From the NCBI GenBank assembly GCA_014549065.1, contig JACDOX010000001.1, forward strand, positions 6,592,694 through 6,656,693: a stretch of 64,000 bases of DNA, given 5' to 3'. Both the position numbers and the translations under genes were made by a program. The DNA is from Cardinalis cardinalis (Eukaryota; Chordata; Aves; Passeriformes; Cardinalidae). Shown here piece by piece: positions 24,046-38,300 of the stretch (positions are counted from its first letter, which is position 1; every line of letters begins with the position of its first letter). The notes under the pieces are model-generated. The model had not been told where the DNA came from and did not search any database. It saw nothing but the letters and a program-made list of their open reading frames with translations.

Positions 24046-27000
24046 TGTTTATTGAGGCTGGAATTAATCAACTCATGTAAGGAAGGCTTAAACTTGAAGA
24101 AGTCTCAACAAATTTCTTTAAGGGTCTTCTGGGGATACAGCGCTGGTCCATTCACCAACAGGGCTTCATTCAGGTAAAAACTACAAACTCCTGTGTTTTA
24201 CCCAAGGCTGACAGGGAGTGAGCACCTGACTGCTTCTGTATGGTCTTGAACTGTCANTCAGACACTCCATGAGCCACTTCCTTTCTCTGCAAAATGGGGT
24301 GAAATTGCTTGAGTAGCACCCTGAGCTCCTCAGCAGAGACTTTGTGTGAGCTCAGCTNTGCCGTGCTTGGCTGAGCTGGGGGCGAGAAGCAATAGCTGAG
24401 TTCTCAGAGCCTGATGCCTGCAGGGATGACACAGGAATTGTGTCAGTGCCTCCTCTGGAGGTAGCCTGCAGCTAGTAAATGCTTCCCCTTCCATTAGCAC
24501 AAATGAAAGCAGAGGGAGTAACTGCTTGCAGACACAGTAGAGAAATGGCACTGCCTTCCTCGTCACCCTTCCATTACGGGTCACAATGCTGCTCTCCCAC
24601 TTGCCTTACATATGGGTTGATGGTCTATCACTGGCACCATGGGAAGCACACTCTCCACTCTCCTCCTCTAGAAGAGTGTTACTCTTTCTACATGCAGTTC
24701 TTGAGTTCCCTCTTCCCACAGGAAAGTAGGGCTGGAAGTGATTATCACATAATATCTGGTCTCTCAGCCTTCTCCAGTACACAGCACTGGCATTTTTGAT
24801 GGATGCTTGCACAGTCTACTCTGAAGAACCTACAGTGCTGGGAGGCTCATCTCTAAAAGCAAACTACTTCAATGCTGTAAGAAAGATTTAATCTATATAA
24901 TTTATTGTCACTTAATTATAATTTAAATCTTTTATTACTAATCCNAATTAAAACAGGGTAAGTTCTTTCTCTTCCACGTCTACCTTTAACATTACTGAAG
25001 GCTGTTATCAAATCTTCATCAAATATTCTCTTCCCTTAAGTAACAGCCATCCTTATGGAGGACAAGTGACTGTGATTGTTTTGTTGTTGTTTTTTTTTCT
25101 GACACAATAAGAATCCAGGAAAAGCTTTCTGCCTTTTTATTGTTTCAGGTTTTTTTCTGCAAGAAAATTGTCATAACTATTGCTGCAGGTTTGGCTTTTG
25201 TTATGGCCAGTAAAACAACAAAGTCTGCACCATCTCCTAAAATATATAAATATTTTAGATTTTAAAGGCAAATATTACTGTCTAGAAATATTAAATCATA
25301 TCACTAAGAATTACCTAACCCTTGAACCAGGTTTNAAACTGTGATTCACTGAAGACATCAATCATTTAAAGAAATAAGCATTTTTCCAGGAAGGCAGAAA
25401 NCCCTTAATAGAAGACCAAGGCAAATAAAAAAAGATCTGTCTCTTAAATCATAGTCCACCTTACAGAAAAGCCAAGAATCTATAACATTGCTGTGTTACT
25501 GAAATTGCCTATTAGAGTCCTTTGAGAATTTCCCTTAAGGCTTTTGGAACATTAGGACTGAGAAAAGAACAGGAATAAAAGTGCTCTTGATTTTCATCTT
25601 GTGTTATTTAACTTGAAAGCAAATATAAAGCAAGGCAGAGAATTCAGCTGGAGGCATTATTTTTGGAAGATGTGTTTANTTGAAATATTCTGTCACCAGC
25701 AGTTAGAAAATAAAGGGAATTTAATGTAAAAGTATCAGCATTTTCACAGATCTGGGGCTCCTGCTAGGATTGCTTTGCCTTAGCTTAGCAAATCTGACTC
25801 TAGCTTCACAAAGAGCCTTACAGAAAGACTTCNTCCAAAAATTAGTTTTCTCAAAATCCCCTTTTTTCTTCTTCCCTCTTCTGTCCAAGATGTATTAGAG
25901 GTTAATCCAAAGCACAACTTTCATTACATGTCCATCTACAAACAGTGCACTTGAGTAGCAAACAGATATGGAGGAAAAGATCATTACTCAGTGGCCAAAA
26001 CACTATTCTGTTTCATGGTATGTGACTGGTAAAAACAAACTAAAACACAGTGTTTGCTCTAGAAAGCTCCAAATGATGTCTCTGCCTGACAGAGATTTTC
26101 CCATAGCAATGGTATCTCCATCCATGCAAGACTAAGTAAAATGAAAGATTGTCATCTCTGTGGAGATTATATACTACCCACGAAATATTGATTTTCTCTC
26201 TTTTACTTACTAAATACTCGGAAGTCCACTGAGAAAGGTGATATGATAACAATAATAAATTTTGTAGCTCTGTTGCTCTGATTTTCTGTCTAGGAATTGT
26301 AAATCACTTTTAAAATAGAAGCTTAGCACAGAAGAAAAGGCAGTTCCCATTGGTACCTCTCTGTGATCTGACAGACTATGAAATAGACTCACAGAACAAA
26401 TGTGTAATCCATCTAGAAAAGGCATTTTGTAGCATGNTATAAATTTCTGCTGGAGAAACTGCAGAAAAGGTTAAAACTCCTTAATTCCTCAGTGAACTTC
26501 TTAAAGCCACTCAAGAAAAAGCACTGGACAGGAACAAAAAAGATGCAGATTCCCTCCCCACCATCTTAAACCATTTATGAAACAGCCCAAACTCTTTTAA
26601 AAGAACATGTGGATCCACTGAGCTTTTTCGTCTTTTTCATTTTTAATTTTCCTCTTATTAATCAGCTAAGAATTGGAAATATGTTTTTTCTTACAAAAAC
26701 ACACTTGTTGTTTGTATATCAGAGTACTAACAGGGAAAATCTGGAAAGAGACTACTAGAAGAGTAAAAAAGAGTGGTTGAAAAGTTCTTTTTCTTCTAGT
26801 CTAATCTTTCCAAAACCTGCTGCCAATACCTAAAACCAAATTTTTCATGAATGGCTTTGTAAATGTGGACAACAAAAGCTGCATTTAAGTCCCTGAAATT
26901 AAGCAAAGTATTAAAAAAATCTACAAAAAGAATTGAAGTCAGTACTTATATCAGCAAGTTTACAAATTTGAGTTTTTAAATATTGCATCCAATGGTCAGA

Positions 27001-30000
27001 AAAAAGCTCCAATAACACACAGTACAAATTTTTGCTAAAATGAATGATTCATCTTCAGTCATCAGAAGTTTTGTAATTTCTTCTGATATTCAGGGTTTGG
27101 CAAATAATACCCAACACATAAAAAATAAGGATAATATTTGGATTTTTTTAATTAATAAGGCACCAACTATAAGAGTGAGAAAGAGGTATGGCAGGCATTT
27201 TATAGAAACCTATAATGTGTAGTCCCCTTCCTTAAAAAGCTCAAGTGCTTAGTTTATGTGACACAAATATATGCAACATAAAATTCTCAAATATAATATC
27301 CCTCCCCAAAAAAGTGAAACCATTTTAATTCACAGAAATAAAAAAAGTTTGTTAGGGCAAGAATGAAGGTGTAAATAAACNAAAATCTAGAAGGCAGGAT
27401 ACATCTTCATAATACACATAAGTTTTGTACACCTGCTCTGATATACCAATAATCTCTGCCCAAGCATAGGCTTGTTACAACTTTTTCAAAAGAAGACTTC
27501 ACTTTGAGCATCAAGGTTCCCTTTGTGTGTGGCAGGTTCTATTTTCTGTGACTAACAGTTTAATTCAATCACAAAGACTCATTCAGCAGTACTAAATATT
27601 ATAACTCCAGTGGCAGGATGAGCTGTTAAGAAACACTTCAACGTGACAGCCGTAAGTTTTAAGCCCATCATCAAAAATTTAATTGCATAACATAGGGACA
27701 GGAGCTCGTTGCAGATGTAGCTCTCTCATTTGATGACTCATATTATTGACTCATGTTAATGATTTTAATGACTCATTGTGATGATTTCAGCAACATAAAT
27801 TCAGTTTGTTTTGTCAGCAATATACAGATATCAGCGACACACTTCAGAAAGAACAACATAAGCANCTGAAATTAAATAGAAGAAATGGAAACCTTTTTAT
27901 TGAGTATTAGCATTGATGTCAAACACATAAACCCAGTCTTGTTTACAATACCCCTAATTTGCTTGTGGCATTNTTCCCAGAAGAAAGTGGCTGCTCACTT
28001 GTTGAAGGGTGTTTGTGTTGTCCTTGATTGACGAGGGCAATGCTCTGAAAGGTGTAGGCCACACTGGTTATCCACTGGGACTCTGAGCATGTAATTAATT
28101 TGTGACAGCTGGCATGTCCNTATCTGTACTTGTTTGCTCACTTGAATACACCCGTTGTCCTCTCCCTCTGTGATGGGAAGAAGAAATCACCACCCATCTC
28201 TTCCCTTGTCCCCATGGAAGCTGCCNGACTTACACCTGCTTTTTTTGAGCTGCCTGAGCCTGCAGCACCCAGCTCCCCTAAGGGGTCAGTGAAACCCCAG
28301 ACCAGTCTGTATCACCATTTCCTCATGGAGCTGAGAACTGCTAAGATGGGAATATCTCAGTCACACTCCAGTTTTCTCTGGGTTACTGAGAGCCTGGACA
28401 GGAGGACACCAATTTCATTCCCCCCACAGACATCTCCAGCAATGGGAGTATCAGAGGAGAGGAGATTTCCACACCTAAGGCAAAGAGAAGTGTTTCCTGA
28501 ATCATGCACAGATACCAGGCAACTTGGGTATCTACACATAGATTCAGCCATAACTGCTAATAAGTTTAAAAATTGCCAAAAAAGTAATGAACTTAATTAA
28601 AACCGTTAATTGTTCAGCTCAGCAGCAAACAAGAACTGGAGACAAGGTGCCCCCAGCTATGCTATAGGCCAGTCCTCTTAAATTTTCAGTACCCAAATTC
28701 TCAATTAGGCTGACCTTTAAATTCACCTTTGACAATGTAGCCTAGTAGGTGTAACTATCCTCAGATGTGTACCATGCCAGAGATTAACTGTCATCCACTT
28801 CACTAAAATCACAAAAAGTGATAATTTTCTGATAACAAGCCTAATCTATTTTTTATTATAATAGTCATTATNTGCAAAATATTGATCATAACTAAGTAGC
28901 ATTTTGTTTCCAGTGCTGATAAATAAAACTGAGATCATTAAATACATCAACTTTTTTCACAGCTTTTAACAGTCCTAGAGTATCTATGTTGTTAAGGTAA
29001 AATACTTAAATTTTTCAAATTCTTATTTTGTAAAGATAGACCAAATTTTATTGTAAGGGATACATATTTTCTTTCTGTTTCTTATATTTTTTTTTTCAAA
29101 AAAAAATTTCTGTTTCAAAATATTTTTTCCATCTCAGATAAGAAAATATTTAAAAGAAGAGCAAACTTCCTGATTACTGAGCTGGCTATTCAAGTATTGA
29201 TTTTTTGGTCTGATCTCTTTTCCTTCACATGGAACTTTTTACATAGAAGTTTTACTCAGATCTGTGGATAACAAGTCTGAAGAGCATCCTCTGAGAAATG
29301 CTCTCACTCTTTCTGTGGCAGACGCCTGCAAATGAACAGATAGAAAAACTCCTCAGAGTTCAACACATTGCAAACTTCCTTGCAAAATGCTCTGTTGGAC
29401 AGAAAGTTATGGCAAAATAGCTCAAAATGTGTAATGTTCTCACTGTTGAAACCACATCACTTTGATTTAAAAATAATCCTTAGTCTGATTAGAAGGTACT
29501 GAAAATAAATGTCACAAAACACATGTGGCTCTGAAAGTTAGTGGAAAAGGCATCTTTTCTGGGCCTGAATCTCACAAAATACCATGGAATCTTCACGGAC
29601 TCACAATTTATAGAAATTCTAGTTGTTTCTATGCCTAGGTTAAACTATCTTTTGCTTCTCTTTACCTCCTTCTGTTTCCTTGTCAGATCAATGACAGAAA
29701 ATGCTTCCTTTCATCATGCAAATAAACCAAGTGGCCTGGTCCTATTACAGAAAGCATCCCAGCAGCTCCTCCTGGCTCCACTGAGAGTGACACTACAAGA
29801 CATTCTCCAAAAAAAAGTGCACAGCCAGAAACAGCTAGAAGTCCAATCAGTTTCTTTTAGACTCTTCAACCGGGCTCACTTTTTTCCTCTTCAATACAGG
29901 ACTCAGATCAACAGAAATTTTTCATCAGGAAAACATCAGAAATTTTTCTAAAGGTAAGTAGAGAAGATAGCACCCTCTTCTATTCCAGTCTTTGCAACAA

Positions 30001-32265
30001 TAAGAGCAAAATAAAGCATCATCATTTGTGCTTTCTGATTTGGTAGCATGATTGGTCTTACAGATAGAGAGCTACTAATAGCTTCATTTGGGTTTTGTTT
30101 CTCTAATAGACTTTTTTTTTTTTTCTAGAAAATAAGTTTTCTAAAGGATTTTTCATTCCCTGTGGCCAAAGCTCTCTTCACAGAGAAGAGAGTTCTCCAA
30201 GGATTTTTCCTGGGGAATGCAGTGAGAACCTCAGAGAACAAGAGAAAACAATTCTTATCTCTATTCACTGTGCCTATTGTTTTGCACATGTGGAATGTGT
30301 TATGGAGATTGTTTACCCAAAGCAATTTGTTAATTTGTGAAGGTTGTTTTGATTCCTTGGCCAATTGGGTCAAAGCAATATCCTGGCTGTCTCAGACAGC
30401 CATGGGTTCTTCTTCAGTATCTTTCAGTATAGTATCTCTTTCATAGAGTATAGTATTTGTGTAATATAATATAGCTTAATAACACAATTGTTCGGCCTTC
30501 TGAATCATGGAGTCAGAGCACATTATTCCCTGGCTGGGGGCTCCCTGCATCCATAATTCCTCAGAAACTGACTTTGTTAACTTTTACCACAGTGTGAATA
30601 TGGAGTAAAAAGCAAATAAAAGATAGCCAAACTTTAAAAACAAATGTTTCATTTATCTCGGAAGAGCAGTCTTTGTCAGTGAGCATCCAAACCACTATCC
30701 CTCATTAACTTTAACAATCATGTCCTTCGAAATAGAAATTTTTTTTTTGTTTTGCAGTGCTACTTGTTGAGTTAGTGTGAAAAAGATGAGTCCAGCAGCA
30801 GCTGAATTCAGGAGGGAAGGACTTGCTTACTTACAAAAATACAAAGCAGGAGCAACTCAGACCTGCCTGGTGAGTTGACAGCTACCCATTCTGGTCTAAG
30901 ACAACATTTGGGGGACAAGGAATCAGCACAATTGAATAGAGAAGAGAGAAAGCAAGTTTAGGAACNCTAAACTTTCTCTACCTCATCAGAACTGCAAAGT
31001 CTTTAAAGTCAGACACATTAATGTGCATTAGTGCCAGCAAACTGCTCCAGCCTTCAAAGCACAAAATGCCCTGAAAATTCACAGTCCTGCTGCCTGTGGT
31101 GGAGCTACTCATGCTCTCTACAATCACCAAATGCTTTGGCTTAATGGAGGCCTTCAGGAANAAGGCACTAGTATAAATTTTAGAACTTCTTTGAGAGGAA
31201 GTTTGAGCTTAAAGAAAAAGTACCTTTAAAGTGGTGTCATCAGGTAGAGTTTTGAAAAAGGCTTTTGGAAATGGCATAATCAGTTTTACACCAGCATATG
31301 AGGATATATGGGTACAGACAGAGTTAACTAAATCCATATTTTTAATGGCCAAAACCCATAGAAGTGGGGGGAATTTGGTGACCAATTTTTCAAGTGATAA
31401 GGCAGAATAGTGACATAATTTTTGCCACAGGATGGACTGTCTAAGAGGAAATGGAACCCCTGAGTGCTTTGAGGCCGAGCACTGACTGCATTACACAGGG
31501 CATGAGCCACATTCTAAAGATAATCTGGAGGAAGACTGCAAAACTCTTCCANGTTATACCTGCTCCCTAAATAGACAGCAGCTTCCAGAATTCAGAAGTT
31601 CCTTTCTGTTATTTTTCCTGCAGGAATAATGTATATTTTTACATTGGAAACAGGGGGCAGGGCAGACTGTGGACTCCTTCCAGAAGAGGTTGGGTTTCCT
31701 TCAAAAAAACAGAAGTTCAGACATTTGGCTACATCCTAATAGCAAAGAGAAAAAAAAAAAGTCATCAGCCTGCAAACAGCTTCCTATGGAATTTAGAGCT
31801 ATCAAGGCAAATAAAAAATTACCATTTTACCATCTTTGTAATTAAGGCAGAATGTCGCCTCCAAATACCTCTGATTTATATATTAAGTACCTAAAATGGT
31901 AAACTTTGCAGTCTCTTAATTCCAAATGCACACTATCCAACATACCCATCCAAAAGGTGACAAAATGTTAAAATAAAAGTGCTGTGAATAAAACATAATT
32001 TCCTGATGGAGAGTCAAAACAGAAGTTTCACCTTTTTTTGTTTTTGCTTGTCAAAGAATATTTGAATTTTGAATTGAATATGGTAGTTTTAGAACAAGAG
32101 TACACTTAGATACAGTAAATAGATTTCTGTAGTACCNAGTCAAATGACACTATGGACAGCAGTGAAGAACCCTCCTGCTAATTTGTGTGTGGAAAGTGAC
32201 ATTTTTTTCCCTATCCTGAAAAGTGCAGTGTTTTCTATTTTTCTGTTATTGCAATATTTTAAATG
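24046..32265. other. Intergenic DNA; candidate enhancer and candidate exon only
   Basis: No gene is recognised. Points of interest are three AP-1 sites at 27734-27775 and a splice-bounded segment at 29687-29953. Two longer open frames, at 28130-28600 and 29541-29951 on the plus strand, have no recognisable domain. T-rich runs occur near 29088-29100 and 30113-30126. Confidence 0.55.
27734..27775. promoter_or_regulatory. Cluster of three AP-1 consensus sites
   Basis: Perfect TGACTCA heptamers occur at 27734-27740, 27747-27753 and 27769-27775, all in the same orientation. Bases before and after them are also TGAT/ATGA-rich. AP-1 (FOS/JUN, and related BATF, NRF2 and MAF dimers) is known to bind TGASTCA. 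Function is inferred from clustering only. Confidence 0.4.
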
Positions 32266-32308
32266 TCTTCAAAGAAACACAAATTTAAGATTTGTGTTTC
32301 TTTGAAGA
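32266..32308. repeat. Perfect 19-bp inverted repeat, 5-base loop
   Basis: The left arm (32266-32284, TCTTCAAAGAAACACAAAT) is exactly reverse-complementary to 32290-32308, with TTAAG between. The right arm is immediately followed by a second small inverted repeat, AAACACAA-TTC-TTGTGTTT, so the GAAACACAA word recurs in both orientations. No transposon features flank it. Confidence 0.92.
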
Positions 32309-35300
32309 AACACAATTCTTGTGTTTTATCCTTGTGATAAATCATTAAATGCCTCTCATATGAAAAGACAGACTTATTTTCTACATGTCAATTTAGTCAT
32401 TCAGCCATTAATTTAAAGTGTGTAATTGCTTCAGTTAACAGTCAGTGAACTCAGAAGCTTATACCAACTAAGAACATGGCAGGAAATTACCTAGTTCATT
32501 ATGATTTATAAGACATGTAAAAGAATTGAAATAGTGAAGGATTGCCTAGGAGAGGATGTCTTTTTAATGAAGTGCAAGAACACAAAGCTCAGCAGGAATC
32601 ACTCCTACAAAATCTCCTTTAATCATTCACAATTTACTACTTTTTCTCTAAATTGTAAGTTTATGTTTGAATTTTTTATAACTTGTACATAAAAAAACCC
32701 CAATATTTTGTAGAATTTTGCTCCTCCCAATTTAATTGTAGCAATTTCTGTTAAAAAAGGCAATGAATACTTGAATTTTCTTAGAAGAGTTAAAGGTGGT
32801 TATAACAGGGATGATTTCTACAGCAACAAAATAGCCATTGAAACTGGAAAAGTGATTTTTATTCAATTCAGATTATGCAGCTGTGTTTTAACCTGATCTG
32901 CCTGTTTCTATTACAGTTGAAAAACACTTCAAAGTTCTGAACTGGCAAAGATTTAATTTTTACTTTTCTCTAAAGTCTTAAAATCACCACTTAAGGTGAG
33001 TACCAAGCCCACAAGCTTCTGAAACCCCAGCTGCAATGCCCAGAAAGTAATAGGTTTCTGCTCCTTGTTTCACCAGTCCATCCATAAACCTTAAAGCTTA
33101 AGTACTGGATCCAAACTGTGTTTATTAGAATTAGATTTAGAACTGTGTGTAGGACTNGAATTGTGTTTTGGAGCTTTAACAGCCCCACAGAAGATGCAGT
33201 ATCACAGCAAGTAAACAGGCAACCAGCTAAGGAAGGATATTAAACACTTTATCAAACAGGCTGTATTTCAGATCTCACACAATTACAGTTACTTCCATTT
33301 GTGTTGATTTTTTAAAAAAATGTTGGGCTCACTCAGTGGGAACATTTTGCTCTGTGTTAAAGCCTGGAAGGGAAAAGACAGAGCTTGGTTTTATCAAGTT
33401 ACCACAAAATTTAGCTTTATAATACTGGCAACACAACGTAAAAATGTGAGCATTCTTCCAGATATTGCTAACTCCCTGAGATTTTAATAGTCTCTGGCAC
33501 ATATTGATTTCTCAATTTATTTTATTTGCATAAACTGGTCCATGATCTAGATAGAAATACACACATAGACCAAAGCTAGGAAAGCCTATTCAAATGCCTT
33601 TTCCAAAGGGACCCCTTGTGGTCCAGAATTAAGTTCAGTAGAACCTGCAGAGAAACCAGAAGATCACTAACTCAGATCCATCTCCTAACAGGGCTGGTGA
33701 TGTTTTAGTCATTGCTTGTGTGACTGTCTTTCCTTAAAGATTAATGGAAAATGGTCACATGCAATGGGAACTTCAAGGATTTCTCAGGTGATGTCTGAGA
33801 ACCTTTGACTTGGACTGGTTTCACTGGACAGACATAAACCCNGCCCATCTCATTGCCCCAGCAGTGGCACTGAAGTAAGAGCAAGGCATTTGATAAGCAT
33901 ATGGGTGTAGTGATTTTTTTCCAGAGAATCATCTGGAAAAAAGCTGTGGAAGCAACAGATCAGAGGAAAAACCCAAAACACTCTATTTTAATTTACTGTT
34001 TTAAAAATTTCTTATTATAATTTATGTAGGCAGTTTTCTCCTCTATTATTTGCAGGTGCTTTTATACTTCAAAAGCACTGTTGGATCCTGAATTGTCAGG
34101 TGAGCAGNTGCTTCTGTGCCCATAGCATTGCTACAACACAAGTGAGAAGATATTTAATGTAAAGCTGCAACCCCAGGTTTGGAGGGTCCTTTGGGAAGGG
34201 GGTTGGTTGGTTGGTTGGTTTGGTTTCTTTGGTTTCATTTAACTTACTGTATACAGAATCACAAGCATTTGTCTGGTGAAACACTTGTGGAAAAAACAAA
34301 GAAACCAATAATAATTCTTAAATGATTGTGTGTGAAATTATTAAACCCCTGCAAAACTCCACCTCGTCAAGCTAAGAAAGTAGGAGTGACCATGAGGTCC
34401 AGACAAAGGTCCTTAGCTCAGGTGCTTTGCCCCAGTTAGTTCTCATGATGGCCAGTAAGAAAAGAGAAGAGAAGGCGCTGCCTGTGCCCAATTTCCAGCA
34501 CCCCAAGGAGCAGTTTTATTGCCACCTTTATGTACAGAGACATCTTACTGCAGTAAGCAACACAATTTTACTAGGCTTTGTTTAAAAAAACGTATTTGAT
34601 TTCACTTTACATTTGCTGCCTACTAATTGCATTTGGTTACCCCACTTTTTGTATCGAGAAACCCAATTAATAATTGTTGCTTTAATGTAGCTCCATGGCA
34701 GCCTCAGAGACAGGTTCCTGCTACCCTCAGGTGCATCACAGCATCANAAGAGTGGCCAGTAAGGTCACCCACCTGGCTGGTTACAGGGGTTTGCAAAGCA
34801 AGGAGCATTGCAGTGACCCTCATGTGGCAGGCCTGACTAGTGTTTTGGGCACAGTACATGGATTGCTNAGAACAGCATTCTCCTACTGTGAAAGAGTGAA
34901 AAAACTATTCAAACAACTGTACATGGTCTAAAAACCGATTTCAGATATCCCAGGTGCCTACACGTGTTTCTTTGAAAGAGGCTGAAACATTGTCACAAAC
35001 AAAAACAGCTGCAACTATTATATAAAAAATAGGCAACAGAGGTTTGACTGTGGTTGGTAATGGTTTCAGTTAACTGCTGTTTGTATTTCAATGCAAACCC
35101 TTTTAGGCAATTTAGCATAGATAAGCTCAATAGACCAAAAGTACCCTGAAAACAGGAGGAAAATTTGGTGCCATTATAACAGCATACAAACTAACTTGCA
35201 CAGAAATAACCAGTGCTCTAGAGAATGTAGTCAAGAAATTTCTCTGCTCCTTCACAGTTAATACAGGACAAAGCAGAATTCCAAAACTGCTTTCACCCCA

Positions 35301-38300
35301 AGTGCAATTGGGGTATGTATGCAATGAAAAACTGTTAGGGTCAAGACATCAACAAAGTTTGAGGAGAGAGTGGTCATTTCTGNAGATGACAGGAACTTCC
35401 AGAGTATCACTCATTACAACTGGTTCANTGCAAGAGACATTAAACCACAGCCTTCAGGATTTAAGCGAATTTCAAATGGTTACAACNCAGAATAAGCCTT
35501 TAAATGTCTGTGTATTAGCCAAGACCACGTAATCCCATTTTCGACTGATGTATATGACACTAATCATTGCTGGAGACATGGTATGGGATTAGGTGAGGTT
35601 TGGGTTTAATCCAAGATGTATTTTCTCTATGCCAGCTCAATTCTACCTTTAGCTTTTCTGCCAACCCCCTCCAGGGTGCCCAGAAGCAGAGCAACTATTG
35701 CCAGCATTTGTTTNAACTTGCAGCCTTGAGACTAAAACAGTCTTGAAGACACACAAAGAACCAGTGCATCATGTAAGAGTCAGGAATCCTTACCTCAAGG
35801 AAAACAAATGTATCAAAATATCTCCCAATTTTCACATTTTTAAGAACTGCAAAGGGAGAAGCAAATATTCGGGGAAAGCAGAGAACAGATCAAAACTTTA
35901 GAAGTTCAAATGTGCTGTCTGAACTATACTTTTGATTTAATATTTTTTTCTGAACTCTGAGTTTTTCATGCTGGATTTGGATAGAAATGGCAAAGACCTC
36001 TAGCCAACTTTTGCACCACCAAGAGGGCTGTTTTGAAAGACAAATGGATTTGAGAAGCCTGGGGAGATCCACGACTATCTTTTCCAAGCATTCCAGTACT
36101 TTTGGTCAGCATCCCTTCATATACTTAAAAGCATAATATTTTTTTCTTAATAATTAAAACTCAATCTACTAATCTGAAATTAAAACACTTGGTCAAGCTA
36201 ATTTTCCAGGTTTACAAATACCCATAAAGCATTAAATTCCATGGTTCAAGGGGGTTTTTTTTGTTTAAAGTAATCACAAGATGACAAGGGCTGGCAGATC
36301 TCAGTTTTAATGACACTACAAACATTCAGCATACCAGCACTTTTTTTCATTTTTCCTCTTCTCTGATCAAGCTGTGAAAAAAATGAAAAAACAGAGCAAA
36401 GTCCTGATAGCAAATAAAAACCTACTATTTGATCTCCTGGAGCCAGACTTTCATCTCATGAATTGTTATAATATGGCCAAGAATTATACTTAGCTATTGT
36501 TCAGCTAATCCAACATCCCCTTCGTAGCAAACCCTTGAGATTCAGCATAAATCAGCACCCAGAACTATGAAAGGATTCCTGGGAAACCTCTAAGTCATCA
36601 ACTCTGTTCAAAATAAGGAATGTGATTGAAGATAACAAAACATAAGCAAGGCCTCACAATGTTGTGCTTTTCTTCATAGAACTTTCTTGTCTTATTCAAA
36701 ATTAACCAATTCACACAGTATTTTTTTCTCTTTTTCATGCCTTATTCATCTGCCCCAGTTTCTTTGCTGCTTCTGAAGTTCCTGAAGCCTTATCTTCACC
36801 TTTTTTTGTACTTCCCAACTGNTAATATACCTCACACATCTGTTTTCCCAGAGTAACAGATGTTGTTGCTCAAGGAAGACAACAGTCTGTATGTTTAGGC
36901 TATGAAGTGCAGAGAAAGCATTTAGAGCTAGTTTCTGCTTTTTCTCAGTATATGCTTCAAAAATATAGATTCTGCAAAGAAAGTGTACTTCCAGTGCATG
37001 TGCCCAGGGTTTACAAAGCAAACCAAACTGAAATGGACCTAGATAATTGTTGCTGCTCAAGAGGGGAATAAGCAGCATCTTTCTCATATATTAAAAAAAA
37101 AATTAAAAATCAATGTTTTAGCCCTCAAGTAGCCATTAATTGCATGCAATTAAATCCACTACAATTATTTGACTTTGAGCAAGATGATAATGTATGATGC
37201 ATTGATGCCTGCTAATTGTATTAATGTGATTCTGCTCTATTCCTTCGTTCTCTGGTTTTGGGTCTTGTTGCTCACTAACACAGTGCAACATTTAGCAACA
37301 AAATTATTCCAAACCAAGACGGAGAAAATAGCCTTCAACTGGGGTCTAGCATCCCAGCCAGCAGAGCCCAGAGATTTTCATTCTGCTCATGGTTGTTATT
37401 TCCCATCATGACTGTTAAGTTATTTTCATAATCTTTTGGGAATCCTGGGCAAATAGGCAGGACAAATTGGCAGGACAGGTTTTCAGTGGGCATCAGGGGC
37501 ACGAGTGCCCATTAACAGTGCACTGCACAGGGTGTACATACCTGGGACCANGGGCTCACCCTGTGACACAGTGCAGGATCTGCCTCCAAGTGTCCCCTCA
37601 GCACAGAGCATCAGTAGGGGAGCCCAGGGACCTCTGCTTTTTCTGGATACACCACTCTGCATCCCACTCCAGATACATCCTGGCTGCTTCTGGGACCACA
37701 CTTCATGCGAAACAGAATAGTAACAGACTCTGTATTAACATGGTCTACAGACACAGGCCAGCTGTCTCTTCAGTAGAGATGTTGGAATAATATAAACAAT
37801 GGAAATGTAGCACAATGCTCTATAAGACTGCCTTAGAACTAAANGTCTGTGATCCTGTAACTTAATTATCTAATTTTCTTAGAATTTTGCTTTTTGCAGA
37901 GAGCTTGGATGTATTTGGAAAAAATGAAGTGTTGGCCCATTTGGGTTTGCTCAGCAGTTATAATAAGAACTTCCTCAATTTCTATACTCCTGTGGAAAAG
38001 ATGTCACAGCACTCAACTGAAAATAAAAATATTTCTAGATGGTTGTGGATGTTTTCCCTTTATAGAAACTTGCTGGTTTTCTCATTATCACATTTTGAAG
38101 GCTGCCAGGCATTTCCCATAATATATTTTGTAAAACTATTCCCCCCACCTATGTCATCTCTAACTGTTAACATCCACTTTTAAGAATATTGTTCCAACTT
38201 TAGCCTCACCCNTCTCCTTCATTTACTATAGGGCTACTCTCACTTGTGGGCTAATTTCAGCAGGTCTACTGCAGCACTACTTATTATCCATATTTGGGTA

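Noticed and set aside
29541..29951. 136-codon plus-strand open frame as a protein gene
   Set aside because: One frame of this length is expected by chance in 64 kb of AT-rich DNA. I keep only the splice-bounded segment as a low-level RNA candidate.
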